Source: Rheum nobile
Lineage: Eukaryota; Streptophyta; Magnoliopsida; Caryophyllales; Polygonaceae
Direction of reading: 5' to 3'
Assembly: GCA_027886185.1 (NCBI GenBank)
Contig: WOAB01000568.1
Coordinates: 558,001 to 622,000, forward strand
DNA: 64,000 nt
Below the pieces are notes generated by a model, which did not search any database, had not been told where the DNA came from, and saw only the letters and a list, made by a program, of their open reading frames with translations. Positions 46,358 to 57,590 of the stretch are shown here, piece after piece (positions within the stretch are counted from its first letter, which is position 1; the number at the start of each line of letters is the position of its first letter). The translations under genes and the position numbers were made by a program.

Positions 46358-48713
46358 TGTAACACCCTCAAAACTTAACCCTTTTGGAAATGTATTACCG
46401 CCAGTGACCCCAGTGTTCCTTACCGAGATCACCCAAGGCTATACCATTTAAATACAATTTATGAAATACAAATGATACATAATGATCAAAGCATTCAATT
46501 CCAAAACATAACATTGTCAAGGAAACATGAGTTACGGGATTACAACCCAATCCCGAATAGGCTAACACAGAGTTTAAACCAAATACAGCGGAAGTCTTAT
46601 AAAGTAGGGTACAACGGAAGTCTTACAAAACACATTACAACCAAAGTCATTGTCCAAAAGATCTCAACCTGATTAACAAAATAACTCAAACATTCGAAAA
46701 CCACCGTCGACTCCATAGTCCTTCTATTCTTCTGAGCTACTTTCTATCTGATATGCCGAATCGAACGGATGACACCAGCCCACATGCAGAGAACAAAGTT
46801 CATGGGTTAGTCTACTTGAATAGACTAGCAAGGGTACAAAGCAGAAGGTTCGATGTAGTTGTATTAGGTTAGCCTTATCGTTTCTCGAATGATAACCGAT
46901 AACGATAATCAACCTTCATACTTCTACGGAATAATAACAAGAGGTATGCACAAGAGAAGACTCTGGAAGACTGAATCTTCACAGAGATCGACTTGAAAGA
47001 AGACTCCAACGGAAATGAGTCTTAGGGAAATATGACAAATCTGGAATGTTTACAGAATCATACAACAATGATTTAAAAGTTGACTGAGATTCTTCGGTTC
47101 ACGACCAACCTCATCGCATACAGCGAATCCAGATTGGAAAGAGAACGTACTATGATCAAACTCGAGACGAGTTTTCCTAGCTGCACTATAACTTAGCTGT
47201 ACTACTCGCCGAAGGTTTATTTATTATGTGCGTCGAGTAGCACTTTTCTGATTTATATTTCAAACACACATCACGTTATTAGACTTTTACATGTGTACGT
47301 TTCGTCGAGAGTGACGCACACCGGAAGGTTTGTGACACCAGCTAAGTGTCCTGCTTCTACACACTTGTGAAACAGACCGATCATGATCTTAGAATAGTAC
47401 CAGATGGAGACGAGCCACCCCGATACCAGATTATAAAGAAACGATCGGAAGAAGTCCGAGTACATTCCTAACTAACAGTGCTAACCACACAGATACAACA
47501 CAATAACAGTTACAGAATAAATCCACATAAAGGCCCGAAAGACGATCATAGATAATAGCGCTGTTCTAACAGATATACAACCTATTATATGATTTTCAAA
47601 ACAGTTTATAAATCACTTCCAGAAGAACACAGTAATAATCATTCCCAATTAATTAATCAATTGAAATAACTGATAATCAATGTAAATATGGAAACGATGA
47701 GCAAGAGCGAACCGCCACTTGCCTTAATCCGCAGAATAGGAACAAGCCTAACGACAATAACGGGATTCCGGGCTCGACACGGGTATAGCTCCGACAGCAC
47801 AACGACCTTCGAGTCGACCCATAAAAGGAACCCTAAGTTAGATCTGACATAACCGCAGTACGAATCTAAAAACGACGAAAGAAAACGAAAGGAACGATGC
47901 CACAACGACGACTACCAAAGCCAAAAGCCAAAGAGGCATTCTGGGCTCTGGCGGCGGTCGCCGTTCTTGGCGGCGGTCGCCGTGAAGAACTCAGACGACA
48001 GAAGCGGCGAGAAAACTCACCCAAAACACGAGCGACTCGGCCCCCTTCTACTTGCTTTGGTTTCTAACCTCCAAGGCTACCAAAAGCTTCACAAAGGCAC
48101 TCTGGAAACACCACCAAATGACCTCCGGCGAAAGCTTCAGAAATCTGGCGAGACACAACTCCGGTGAGGCAAGAATTTGGGAGAGCTTGGGCTATGGATT
48201 GAGCTAAAAAAACCCTCCCAGACACCTCCTTTTATAGCCAAAGCACCGGGAACACAATGATGGCCCTACAAAGAGCTACTTCGGCGCTGCCAGAGCCACG
48301 TCGGCGACCTTCGGGCAAGGACCTCCGGACAACGACGACAGCGAGCGCCGTCATAAATGCGGCGGGCGCCGCCATAGGCCTGGCGTCCCCAGCTAGGAGA
48401 AGACCCAGCCTGCTCCTCGAGCCTCGCGACGGCGGGCGCCGCCACTGTACGGCGGGCGCCTCCCTTGGCTTTGTCGCCTCCTCAGCTCTTAGACGAAAAC
48501 GATATTAACCCGGGATAAAAATTATCGTACGCGAACGAGTATTAAAATCCAAAGCACGTCATCTGTATTTTATTTCACTGAGAAAAAATATTACAGATAC
48601 AGAGCACATTACAGAATGTCTCCAACTTTCTGAATTAAATCCGACGTACATAACGGGTACTCAGGAAAATCCCGGAACTCCAGAAATAGCTTACAAAAAT
48701 ATGGGGTATCACA
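46358..48713 (-). repeat. 5' LTR of gypsy element 2 (2356 bp)
   Basis: Direct copy of the 3' LTR, TG...CA, flanked by CTCTT. It contains GGCGGCGGTCGCCGT-type GC-rich repeats near 47948-47985 and GGCGGGCGCCGCC runs near 48360-48460. It has a minus-strand TATA box at 48230-48236. Confidence 0.94.
48230..48236 (-). promoter_or_regulatory. TATA box in the 5' LTR of gypsy element 2
   Basis: The minus strand reads GGCTATAAAAGGAGG, a canonical plant core promoter element shared by position with the other gypsy LTRs. Transcription would start about 30 bp downstream, near 48200. Confidence 0.68.
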
Positions 48714-50056
48714 CTCTTAGCTATTTGTATTCCCCAAATATTTTGACCATATAAGATGATTCACGGAAAAAAATTGACAAAATTTGAAAGTCATAATTTC
48801 GCTCAAAGTTATGCCTTGTGTCGTAAATGGTATATTCTAAGTGGTTTTACTGTTGTTTGTTGCCCAAACTCTTACCTATTTGTTATCCGCCAATATTTTG
48901 ACAATATATGTTGACTCACGGAAAGAAATTCATAAAATTTGAAAGTTATAATTTTCGCTCAAAGTTGTGCCTTGTGTAGTAGTATGTGTTTTCAGTGTTT
49001 CTTGTCGCCCAAACTCTTAGCTCTTAATTTTTCCCGCCAATATAATGACAATATAAGATTATTCACGAAAATAAATTGACAAAATTTAAAACTAATAACA
49101 TTCGCTCAAATTTGTGCCTTGCGTCCTAAATGGTAATCGTAGGTTTTTTTAGTGTTGTTTGTGCCCAAACTCTTATCTCTTTGTTTTCCCCAATATTTTT
49201 ACCATATAAGATGATTCACTAAAACAAATTGATAAAATTTAAAACAGATAACTCTCTTTCAAAGTTGTGCCTTGTGTCGTAAATGATAAATCATAGATGT
49301 TTTTAGCATTGTTTGTCGCCCAAACTCTTAGCTCATTCTTTTCTCACAATATTTTGACAATATAAGATGAATCACGGAAAGAAATTGACAAAATTTGAAA
49401 GTCATAACTTTCACTAAAAGTTGTGCCTTGTGTCGTAAATGGTAAAGTGTAGATGTTTTTAGTTTTGTTTGTCGTCCAAACTCCTAGCTCTTTGATTTCC
49501 CCCAATATTTTGACAATATAAGATGATTCACGAAAAGAGAAATTCAAAAAAATTTAAAGTCATAATTTCGCTCAAAGATGTACCATGTGTGGTAAATGGT
49601 AAATCGTTGGTGTTTTTAGTATTGTTTGTTGCCCAAAGTCTTCGCTCTTTGTTATCCGCCAATATTTTGACAATATAAGATGATTCACGGAAAGAAATTG
49701 ATTTTTTTTAAAGTTATAACTTTCGCTCAAAGTTGTGCCTTGTGTCGTAAATGGTAAACCGTAGGTGTTTTAGTGTAGTTTGTCGCCCAAGCTCTTATCT
49801 CTTTGTGTTCTCCCAATATTTTGACAATATTATATGATTTACAAAAAGAAATTGACAAAATTTTAAAGTCATAACTTTCGCTCAAAGTTGTGCCTTGTGT
49901 CGTAAATGGTAAATCATAGGTGTGTTTAGTGTTGTTTGTCGCCAAACCTCTTAGCTCTTTGTTTCCCCCATAAATTTTGATAATATAAGATGATTCACAT
50001 AATGAAAAATTGACAAAATTCTAAAGTCATAATTTCGCTTAAAGTTGTGCCTTGTG
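48714..50056. repeat. Satellite array, segment 5
   Basis: Continues the E-type monomer split by gypsy element 2, then F-G-H-I-J-K-A-B in order, ending in the B/C boundary where the SINE is inserted. The phase of the variant series is preserved across the retrotransposon, so it landed in a pre-existing higher-order array. Confidence 0.95.
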
Positions 50057-50226
50057 GTGCAAATCCCCCCGGGTTCGAAACGTGCCAGCTTTACTTTGAG
50101 GACGAAACTCTCGCGATTTAACCAAGGATCATAGCATGAAGGACTAGCGGCCATGGCCCGGGATTAGTGGGTTCACTTCGGTGGCCCGACACCCGGCCCC
50201 GGCAAAAAAAAAAAAAAAAAAAAAAA
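50057..50226 (+). mobile_element. SINE, probably 5'-truncated, with poly(A) tail
   Basis: A GC-rich body of about 147 bp (50057-50203) contains GGGTTCGAAACG, a polymerase III B-box match, and ends with a run of about 23-26 A. A perfect 16-bp duplication AAAGTTGTGCCTTGTG flanks it (50041-50056, 50227-50242), the signature of LINE-mediated retroposition. Only about 15 bp precede the B box and no A box is seen, so the 5' end is likely truncated. The GGCCCGACACCCGGC region recalls the 3' part of some plant SINEs, but I cannot assign a family. Confidence 0.82.
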
Positions 50227-53200
50227 AAAGTTGTGCCTTGTGTCGTAAATAACAAATCGTAGGTGGTTTTAGTGTTGGTTGTCGCTCAAACTCTTCGCTC
50301 TTTGTTATCCTCTAATATTTTGACAATATAAGATGATTCATTGAAAGAAATTGAAAAAAATTGAAAGTTATAACTTTCGCTCAAAGTTGTTCACGGAAAG
50401 AAATTGACAAATTTTATCTCTATTTTTCCTGCCATTATTTTGACAATATAAGATTATTCACGGAAAGAAATTGACAAATTTTAAAAGTCATAACTTTCGC
50501 TCAAAGTTATGCCTTGTGTTGGAAATGGTAAATAGTAGGTGTTTTTAGTGTTGTTTTTCGCCCAAACTCTTAGCTATTTTATTTCCCCCAATATTTTGAC
50601 CATATAAGATGATTCACGGAAAAAAATTGACAAAATTTGAAAGTCATAATTTCGCTGAAAGTTGTGCCTTGTGTCGTAAATGGTAAATTCTAAGTGGTTT
50701 TACTGTTGTTTGTTGCCCAAACTCTTACTTATTTGTTATCCGCCATAATTTTGACAATATATGATGATTCACGGAAAGAAATTCATAAAATTTGAAAGTT
50801 ATAACTTTTTTCTCAAAGTTGTGCCTTGTGTAGTAAAATGTAAATCGTATGTGTTTTTAGTGTTTCTTGTCTCCCAAACTCTTAGCTCTTAATTTTCCCC
50901 GCCAATATAAAGACAATATAAGATTATTCACGGAAAGAAATTTGACAAAGTTTAAAACTCATAACATTCGCTCAAATTTGTGTCTTGTGTCCTAAATGGT
51001 AATCATAAGTTTTTTTAGTGTTGTTTGTGCCCAAACTCTTAGCTCTTTGTTTTCCCCAATATTTTTAGATGATTCACTAAAAGAAATTGAAATTTTTTAA
51101 AACTCATAACTCTCTTTCATAGTTGTGTCTTGGGTCGTAAATGGTAAATCATAGATGTTTTTAGCATTGTTTGTCGCCCAAACTCTTAGCTCATTCTTTT
51201 CTCCCAATATTTTGACAATATAAGATGAATCACAGAAAGAAATTGACAAAATTTGAAAGTCATAACTTTCACTTAAAGTTTTTCCTTGTGTCGTAATTGT
51301 TAAATCATAGGTGTGTTTAGTGTTGTTTGTCGCCCAAACTCTTAGCTCTTTGTTTCCCTTGTAAATTTTGATAATATAAGATGATTCTCAGAATGAAAAA
51401 TTGACAAAATTTTAAAGTCATAATTTCGCTTAAAGTTGTGCCTTGTGTCGTAAATAATAAATCGTAGGTGGTTTTAGTGTTGTTTGTCACCCAAACTCTT
51501 CGCTTTTTGTTATCCTCTAATATTTTGACAATATAAGATGATTCATTGAAAGAAATTGAAAAAAATTGAAAGTTATAACTTTCGCTCAAAGTTGTGCCTT
51601 ATTTCGTAAAATGTAAATCGTAAGTGTTTTTAGTGTTGTTTGTCCCCTAAACTGTTAGCTCTTTTTATCCTGCCAATATTTTGACAATATAAGATTATTC
51701 ACGGAAAGAAATTGACAAATTTTAAAAGTCATAACTTTCACTCAAAGTTATGCCTTGTGTTGGAAATGGAAAATCGTAGGTGTTTTTAGTGTTGTTTTTC
51801 GCCCACACTCTTAGCTATTTGTATTCCCCAAATATTTTGACCATATAAGATGATTCACGGAAAAAAATTGACAAAATTTGAAAGTCATAACTTTTGCTCA
51901 AAATTGTGCCTTGTGTTTAGTGTTGTTTGTCGCCCAACCTCTTAGCTCTTTGTTTCCCCCATAAATTTTGATAATATAAGATGATTCACAGAATGAAAAA
52001 TTGACAAATTTCTAGAGTCATAATTTCGCTTAAAGTTGTGCCTTGTGTCGTAAATAACAAATCGTAGGTGGTTTTAGTGTTGTTTGTCGCTCAAACTCTT
52101 CGCTCCTTGTTATGCTCTAATATTTTGACAATATAAGATGATTCATTGATACAAATTGAAACAAATTGAAAGTTATAACTTTCGCACAAAGTTGTGCCTT
52201 GTGTCGTAAAATGTAAATCGTAGGTGTTTTTAGTGTTGTGTGTCCCCCAAACTATTAGCCCTTTTTTTCCTGCCAATATTTTGACAATATAAGATTATTC
52301 ACGGAAAGAAATTGACAAATTTTAAAATTCATAACTTTCGCTCAAAGTTATGCCTTGTGTTGGAAATGGTAAATAGTAGGTGTTTTTAGTGTTGTTTTTC
52401 GCCCAAACACTTAGCTAGTTGATTTCCCCCAATATTTTGACCATATAAGATGATTCACGGAAAAAAATTGACAAAATTTGAAAGTCATAATTTCGCTCAA
52501 AGTTGTGCCTTGTATCGTAAATGGTAAATTCTAAGTGGTTTTACTGTTGTTTGTTGCCCAAACTCTTACTTATTTGTTATCCGCTAATATTTTGACAATA
52601 TATGATGATTCCCGGAAAGAAATTCATAAAATTTGAAAGTTATAACTGTTTCTCAAAGTTGTGCCTTGTGTAGTAAAATGTAAATCGTATGTGTTTTTAG
52701 TGTTTCTTGTCGCCCAAACTCTTAGCTCTTAATTTTTCTCGCCAATATAAAGACAATATAAGATTATTCACGGAAATAAATTTGACAAAGTTTAAAACTC
52801 ATAACTTTCGCTCAAATTTGTGCCTTGCGTCCTAAATGGTAATCGTAGGTTTTTTTAGTGTTGTTTGTGCCCAAACTCTTAGCTCTTTGTTTTCCCCAAT
52901 ATTTTTAGATGATTCACTAAAAGAAATTAAAATTTTTTAAGACTCATAACTCTCTTTAATAGTTGTGTCTTGTGTCGTAAATGGTAAATCATAGATGTTT
53001 TTAGCATTGTTTGTCGCCCAAACTCTTAGCTCATTCTTTTCTCCCAATATTTTGACAATATAAGATGAATCACAGAAAGAAATTGACAAAATTTGAAAGT
53101 CATAACTTTCACTTAAAGTTGTGCCTTGTGTCGTAAATGTTAAATCATAGGTGTGTTTAGTGTTGTTTGTCGCCCAACCTCTTAGCTCTTTGTTTCTCCC

Positions 53201-55920
53201 ACAAATTTTGATAATATAAGATGATTCACAGAATGAAAAATTGACAAACTTTTAAAGTCATAATTTTGCTTAAAGTTGTGCCTTGTGTCGTAAATAATAA
53301 ATCGTAGGTGGTTTTAGTGTTGTTTGTCGCCCAAACTTTTTGCTCTTTGTTATCCTCTAATATTTTGACAATATAAGATGATTCATTGAAAGAAATTGAA
53401 AAAAATTGAAAGTTATAACTTTCGGTCAAAGTTGTGCCTTCTGTCGTAAAATGTAAATCGTAGGTGTTTTTAGTGTTGTTTGTCCCCACAACTGGTAGCT
53501 CTTCTTATCCTGCCAATATTTTGACAATATAAGATTATTCACGGAAAGAAATTGACAAATTTTAAAAGTCATAACTTTCGCTCAAAGTTATGCCTTGTGT
53601 TGGAAATGGTAAATCGTAGGTGTTTTTAGTGTTGTTTTTCACCCAAATTCTTAGCTATTTGTATTCCCCAAATATTTGGACCATATAAGATGATTCACGG
53701 AAAAAAATTAACAAAATTTGAAAGTCATAATTTCGCTCAAAGTTGTGTCTTGTGTCGTAAATGGTATATTCTAAGTGGTTTTACTGTTCTTTGTTGCCCA
53801 AATTCTTACCTATTTGTTATCCGCCAATATTTTGACAATATATGTTGATTCACGGAAAGAAATTCATAAAATTCCAAAGTTATAACTTTCGCTCAAAGTT
53901 GTGCCTTGTGTAGTAGTATGTGTTTTTAGTGTTTCTTGTCGCCCAAACTCTTAGCTCTTAATTTTTCTTGCCAATACAATGACAATATAAGATTATTCAC
54001 GAAAATAAATGGACAAAATTTAAAACTCGTAACATTCGCTCAAATTTGTGCCTTGCGTCCTAAATGGTAATGGAAGGTTTTTTTAGTGTTGTTTGTGCCC
54101 AAACTCTTAGCTCTTTGTTTTCCCCAACATTTCTACCATATAAGATGATTCACTAAAAGAAACTGATAAAATTTATAACAGATAACTCTCTTTCAAAGTT
54201 GTGCCTTGTGTCGTAAATGATAAATCATAGATGTTTTTAGCATTGTTTGTCGCCCAAACTCTTAGCTCATTCTTTTCTCACAATATTTTGACCATATAAG
54301 ATGAATCACGGAAGGAAATTGACAAAATTTGAAAGTCATAACTTTCACTAAAATTTGTGCCTTTTGTCGTAAATGGTAAATTGTAGATGTTTTTAGTTTT
54401 GTTTGTCGCCCAAACTCCTAGCTCTTTGATTTCCCCCAATATTTTGACAATATAAGATGATTTACGAAAAGAGAAATTGACAAAATTTTAAAGTCATAAT
54501 TTCGCTCAAAGATGTACCATGTCTGGTAAATGGTAAATCATTGGTGTTTTTAGTATTGTTTGTTGCCCAAAGTCTTCGCTCTTTGTTATCCGCCAATATT
54601 TTGACAATATAAGATTATTCACGGAAAGAAATTGACAAATTTTAAAAGTCATAACTTTCGCTTAAAGTTATGCCTTGTGTTGGAAATGGTAAATCGTAGG
54701 TGTTTTTAGTGTTGTTTTTTGCCCAAACTCTTAGCTATTTGATTTCCCCCAATATTTTGACCATATAAGATGATTCACGGAAAGAAATTGACAAAATTTG
54801 AAAGTCATAATTTCGCTCAAAGTTGTGCCTTGTGTCGTAAATGGTAAATCATAGGTGTGTTTAGTGTTGTTTGTTGCCCAACCTCTTAGCTCTTTGTTTC
54901 CCCCGTAAATTTTGATAATATAAGATGATTCACAGAATGAAAAATTGACAAAATTTTAAAGTCATAATTTCGCTTAAAGTTTTGCCTTGTGTCGTAACTA
55001 ATAAATCGTAGGTGGTTTTAGTGTTGTTTGTCACCCAAACTCTTCGCTCTTTGTTATCCTCTAATATTTTGACAATATAAGATGATTCATTGAAAGAATT
55101 TGAAAAAATTGAAAGTTATAACTTTCGCTCAAAGTTGTGCATTGTGTCGTAAAATGTAAATCGTAGGTGTTTTTAGTGTTGTTTGTCCCCTAAACTGTTA
55201 GCTCTTTTTTTCCTGCCAATATTTTGACAATATAAGATGATTCACGGAAAGAAATTGATTTTTTTTGAAAGTTATAACTTTCGCTCAAAGTTGTGCCTTG
55301 TGTCGTAAATGGTAAATCGTAGGTGTTTTAGTGTAGTTTGTCGCCCAAGCTCTTAGCTCTTTGTGTTCTCCCAATATTTTGACAATATTATATGATTTAC
55401 AAAAAGAAATTGACAAAATTTTAAAGTCATAACTTTCGCTCAAAGTGGTGCCTTGTATCCTAAATGATAAATCATAGGTGTGTTTAGTGTTGTTTGTCGA
55501 CCAACCTCTTAGCTCTTTGTTTCCCCCGTAAATTTTGATAATATAAGATGATTCATAGAATGAAAAATTGACAAAATTTTAAAGTCATAATTTCGCTTAA
55601 AGTTTTGCCTTGTGTCATAACTAATAAATCGTAGGTGGTTTTAGTGCTGTTTGTCACTCAAACTCTCCGCTCTTTGTTATCCTCTAATATTTTGACAATA
55701 TAAGATGATTCATTGAAAGAATTTGAAAAAATTGAAAGTTATAACTTTCGCTCAAAGTTGTGCCTTGTGTCGTAAAATGTAAATCGTAGGTGTTTTTAGT
55801 GTTGTTTGCCCCCTAAACTGTTAGCTCTTTTTTTCCTGCCAATATTTTGACAATATAAGATTTTCACGGAAAGAAATTGACAAATTTTAAAAGTCATAAC
55901 TTTCGCTCAAAGTTATGCCT

Positions 55921-57590
55921 TGTGTCGGAAATGGTAAATCGTAGGTGTTTTTAGTGTTGTTTTTCGCCCAAACTCTTAGCTATTTGATTTCCCCCAATAT
56001 TTTGACCATATAAGATGATTCACGGAAAAAAATTGACAAAATTTGAAAGTCATAATTTCGCTCAAAGTTGTGCCTTGTGTCGTAAATGGTAAATCATAGG
56101 TGTGTTTAGTGTTGTTTGTTGCCCAACCTCTTAGCTCTTTGTTTCCCCTGTAAATTTTGATAATATAAGATGATTCACAGAATGAAAAATTGACAAAATT
56201 TTAAAGTCATAATTTCGCTTAAAGTTTTGCCTTGTGTCGTAAATAATAAATCGTAGGTGGTTTTAGTGTTGTTTGTCACCCAAACTCTTCGCTCTTTGTT
56301 ATCCTCTAATATTTTGACAATATAAGATGATTCATTGAAAGAATTTGAAAAAATTGAAAGTTATAACTTTCGCTCAAAGTTGTGCCTTGTGTCGTAAAAT
56401 GTAAATCGTAGGTGTTTTTAGTGTTGTTTGTCCCCTAAACTGTTAGCTCTTTTTTTCCTGCCAATATTTTGACAATATAAGATTATTCACGGAAAGAAAT
56501 TGACAAATTTTAAAAGTCATAACTTTCGCTCAAAGTTATGCCTTGTGTCGGAAATGGTAAATCGTAGGTGTTTTTAGTGTTGTTTTTCGCCCAAACTCTT
56601 AGCTATTTGATTTCCCCCAATATTTTGACCATATAAGATGATTCACGGAAAAAAATTGACAAAATTTGAAAGTCATAATTTCGCTCAAAGTTGTGCCTTG
56701 TGTCGTAAATGGTAAATCATAGGTGTGTTTAGTGTTGTTTGTTGCCCAACCTCTTAGCTCTTTGTTTCCCCTGTAAATTTTGATAATATAAGATGATTCA
56801 CAGAATGAAAAATTGACAAAATTTTAAAGTCATAATTTCGCTTAAAGTTTTGCCTTGTGTCGTAAATAATAAATCGTAGGTGGTTTTAGTGTTGTTTGTC
56901 ACCCAAACTCTTCGCTCTTTGTTATCCTCTAATATTTTGACAATATAAGATGATTCATTGAAAGAATTTGAAAAAATTGAAAGTTATAACTTTCGCTCAA
57001 AGTTGTGCCTTGTGTCGTAAAATGTAAATCGTAGGTGTTTTTAGTGTTGTTTGTCCCCTAAACTGTTAGCTCTTTTTTTCCTGCCAATATTTTGACAATA
57101 TAAGATTATTCACGGAAAGAAATTGACAAATTTTAAAAGTCATAACTTTCGCTCAAAGTTATGCCTTGTGTCGGAAATGGTAAATCGTAGGTGTTTTTAG
57201 TGTTGTTTTTCGCCCAAACTCTTAGCTATTTGATTTCCCCCAATATTTTGACCATATAAGATGATTCACGGAAAAAAATTGACAAAATTTGAAAGTCATA
57301 ATTTCGCTCAAAGTTGTGCCTTGTGTCGTAAATGGTAAATCATAGGTGTGTTTAGTGTTGTTTGTTGCCCAACCTCTTAGCTCTTTGTTTCCCCTGTAAA
57401 TTTTGATAATATAAGATGATTCACAGAATGAAAAATTGACAAAATTTTAAAGTCATAATTTCGCTTAAAGTTTTGCCTTGTGTCGTAAATAATAAATCGT
57501 AGGTGGTTTTAGTGTTGTTTGTCACCCAAACTCTTCGCTCTTTGTTATCCTCTAATATTTTGACAATATAAGATGATTCATTGAAAGAAA
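55921..57590. repeat. Satellite 4-mer higher-order repeat, 623-bp period
   Basis: The text beginning TGTGTCGGAAATGG recurs at 55921, 56544 and 57167, exactly 623 bp apart. Reading copies 1 and 2 base by base I find no difference, and copy 3 follows until about 57583 (GAATTTG becomes GAAATTG). Each unit is four monomers, E-B-C-D. Similar but less exact units precede it from about 54676. Confidence 0.92.

Larger units (their letters stand above)
38460..48713 (-). mobile_element. Ty3/gypsy (Tekay-like chromovirus) LTR retrotransposon, element 2
   Basis: 10254 bp with LTRs at 38460-40798 and 46358-48713 and target duplication CTCTT (38455-38459, 48714-48718) in an E-type satellite monomer. Reading on the minus strand: primer binding site for initiator tRNA-Met, an extra open frame, gag-protease, RT-RNase H, an integrase lacking its core, and a polypurine tract. 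Gag to pol is one continuous frame from 45019 to 40835 with four nonsense codons and no frameshift. The order RT, RNase H, integrase is that of Ty3/gypsy elements. The primer choice and the integrase tail point to the Tekay chromovirus lineage. Confidence 0.96.

Noticed and set aside
50057..50203. A functional tRNA gene
   Set aside because: Only a B-box-like motif is present. There is no cloverleaf, no A box at the right distance, and the A-tail with a 16-bp duplication marks it as a SINE.
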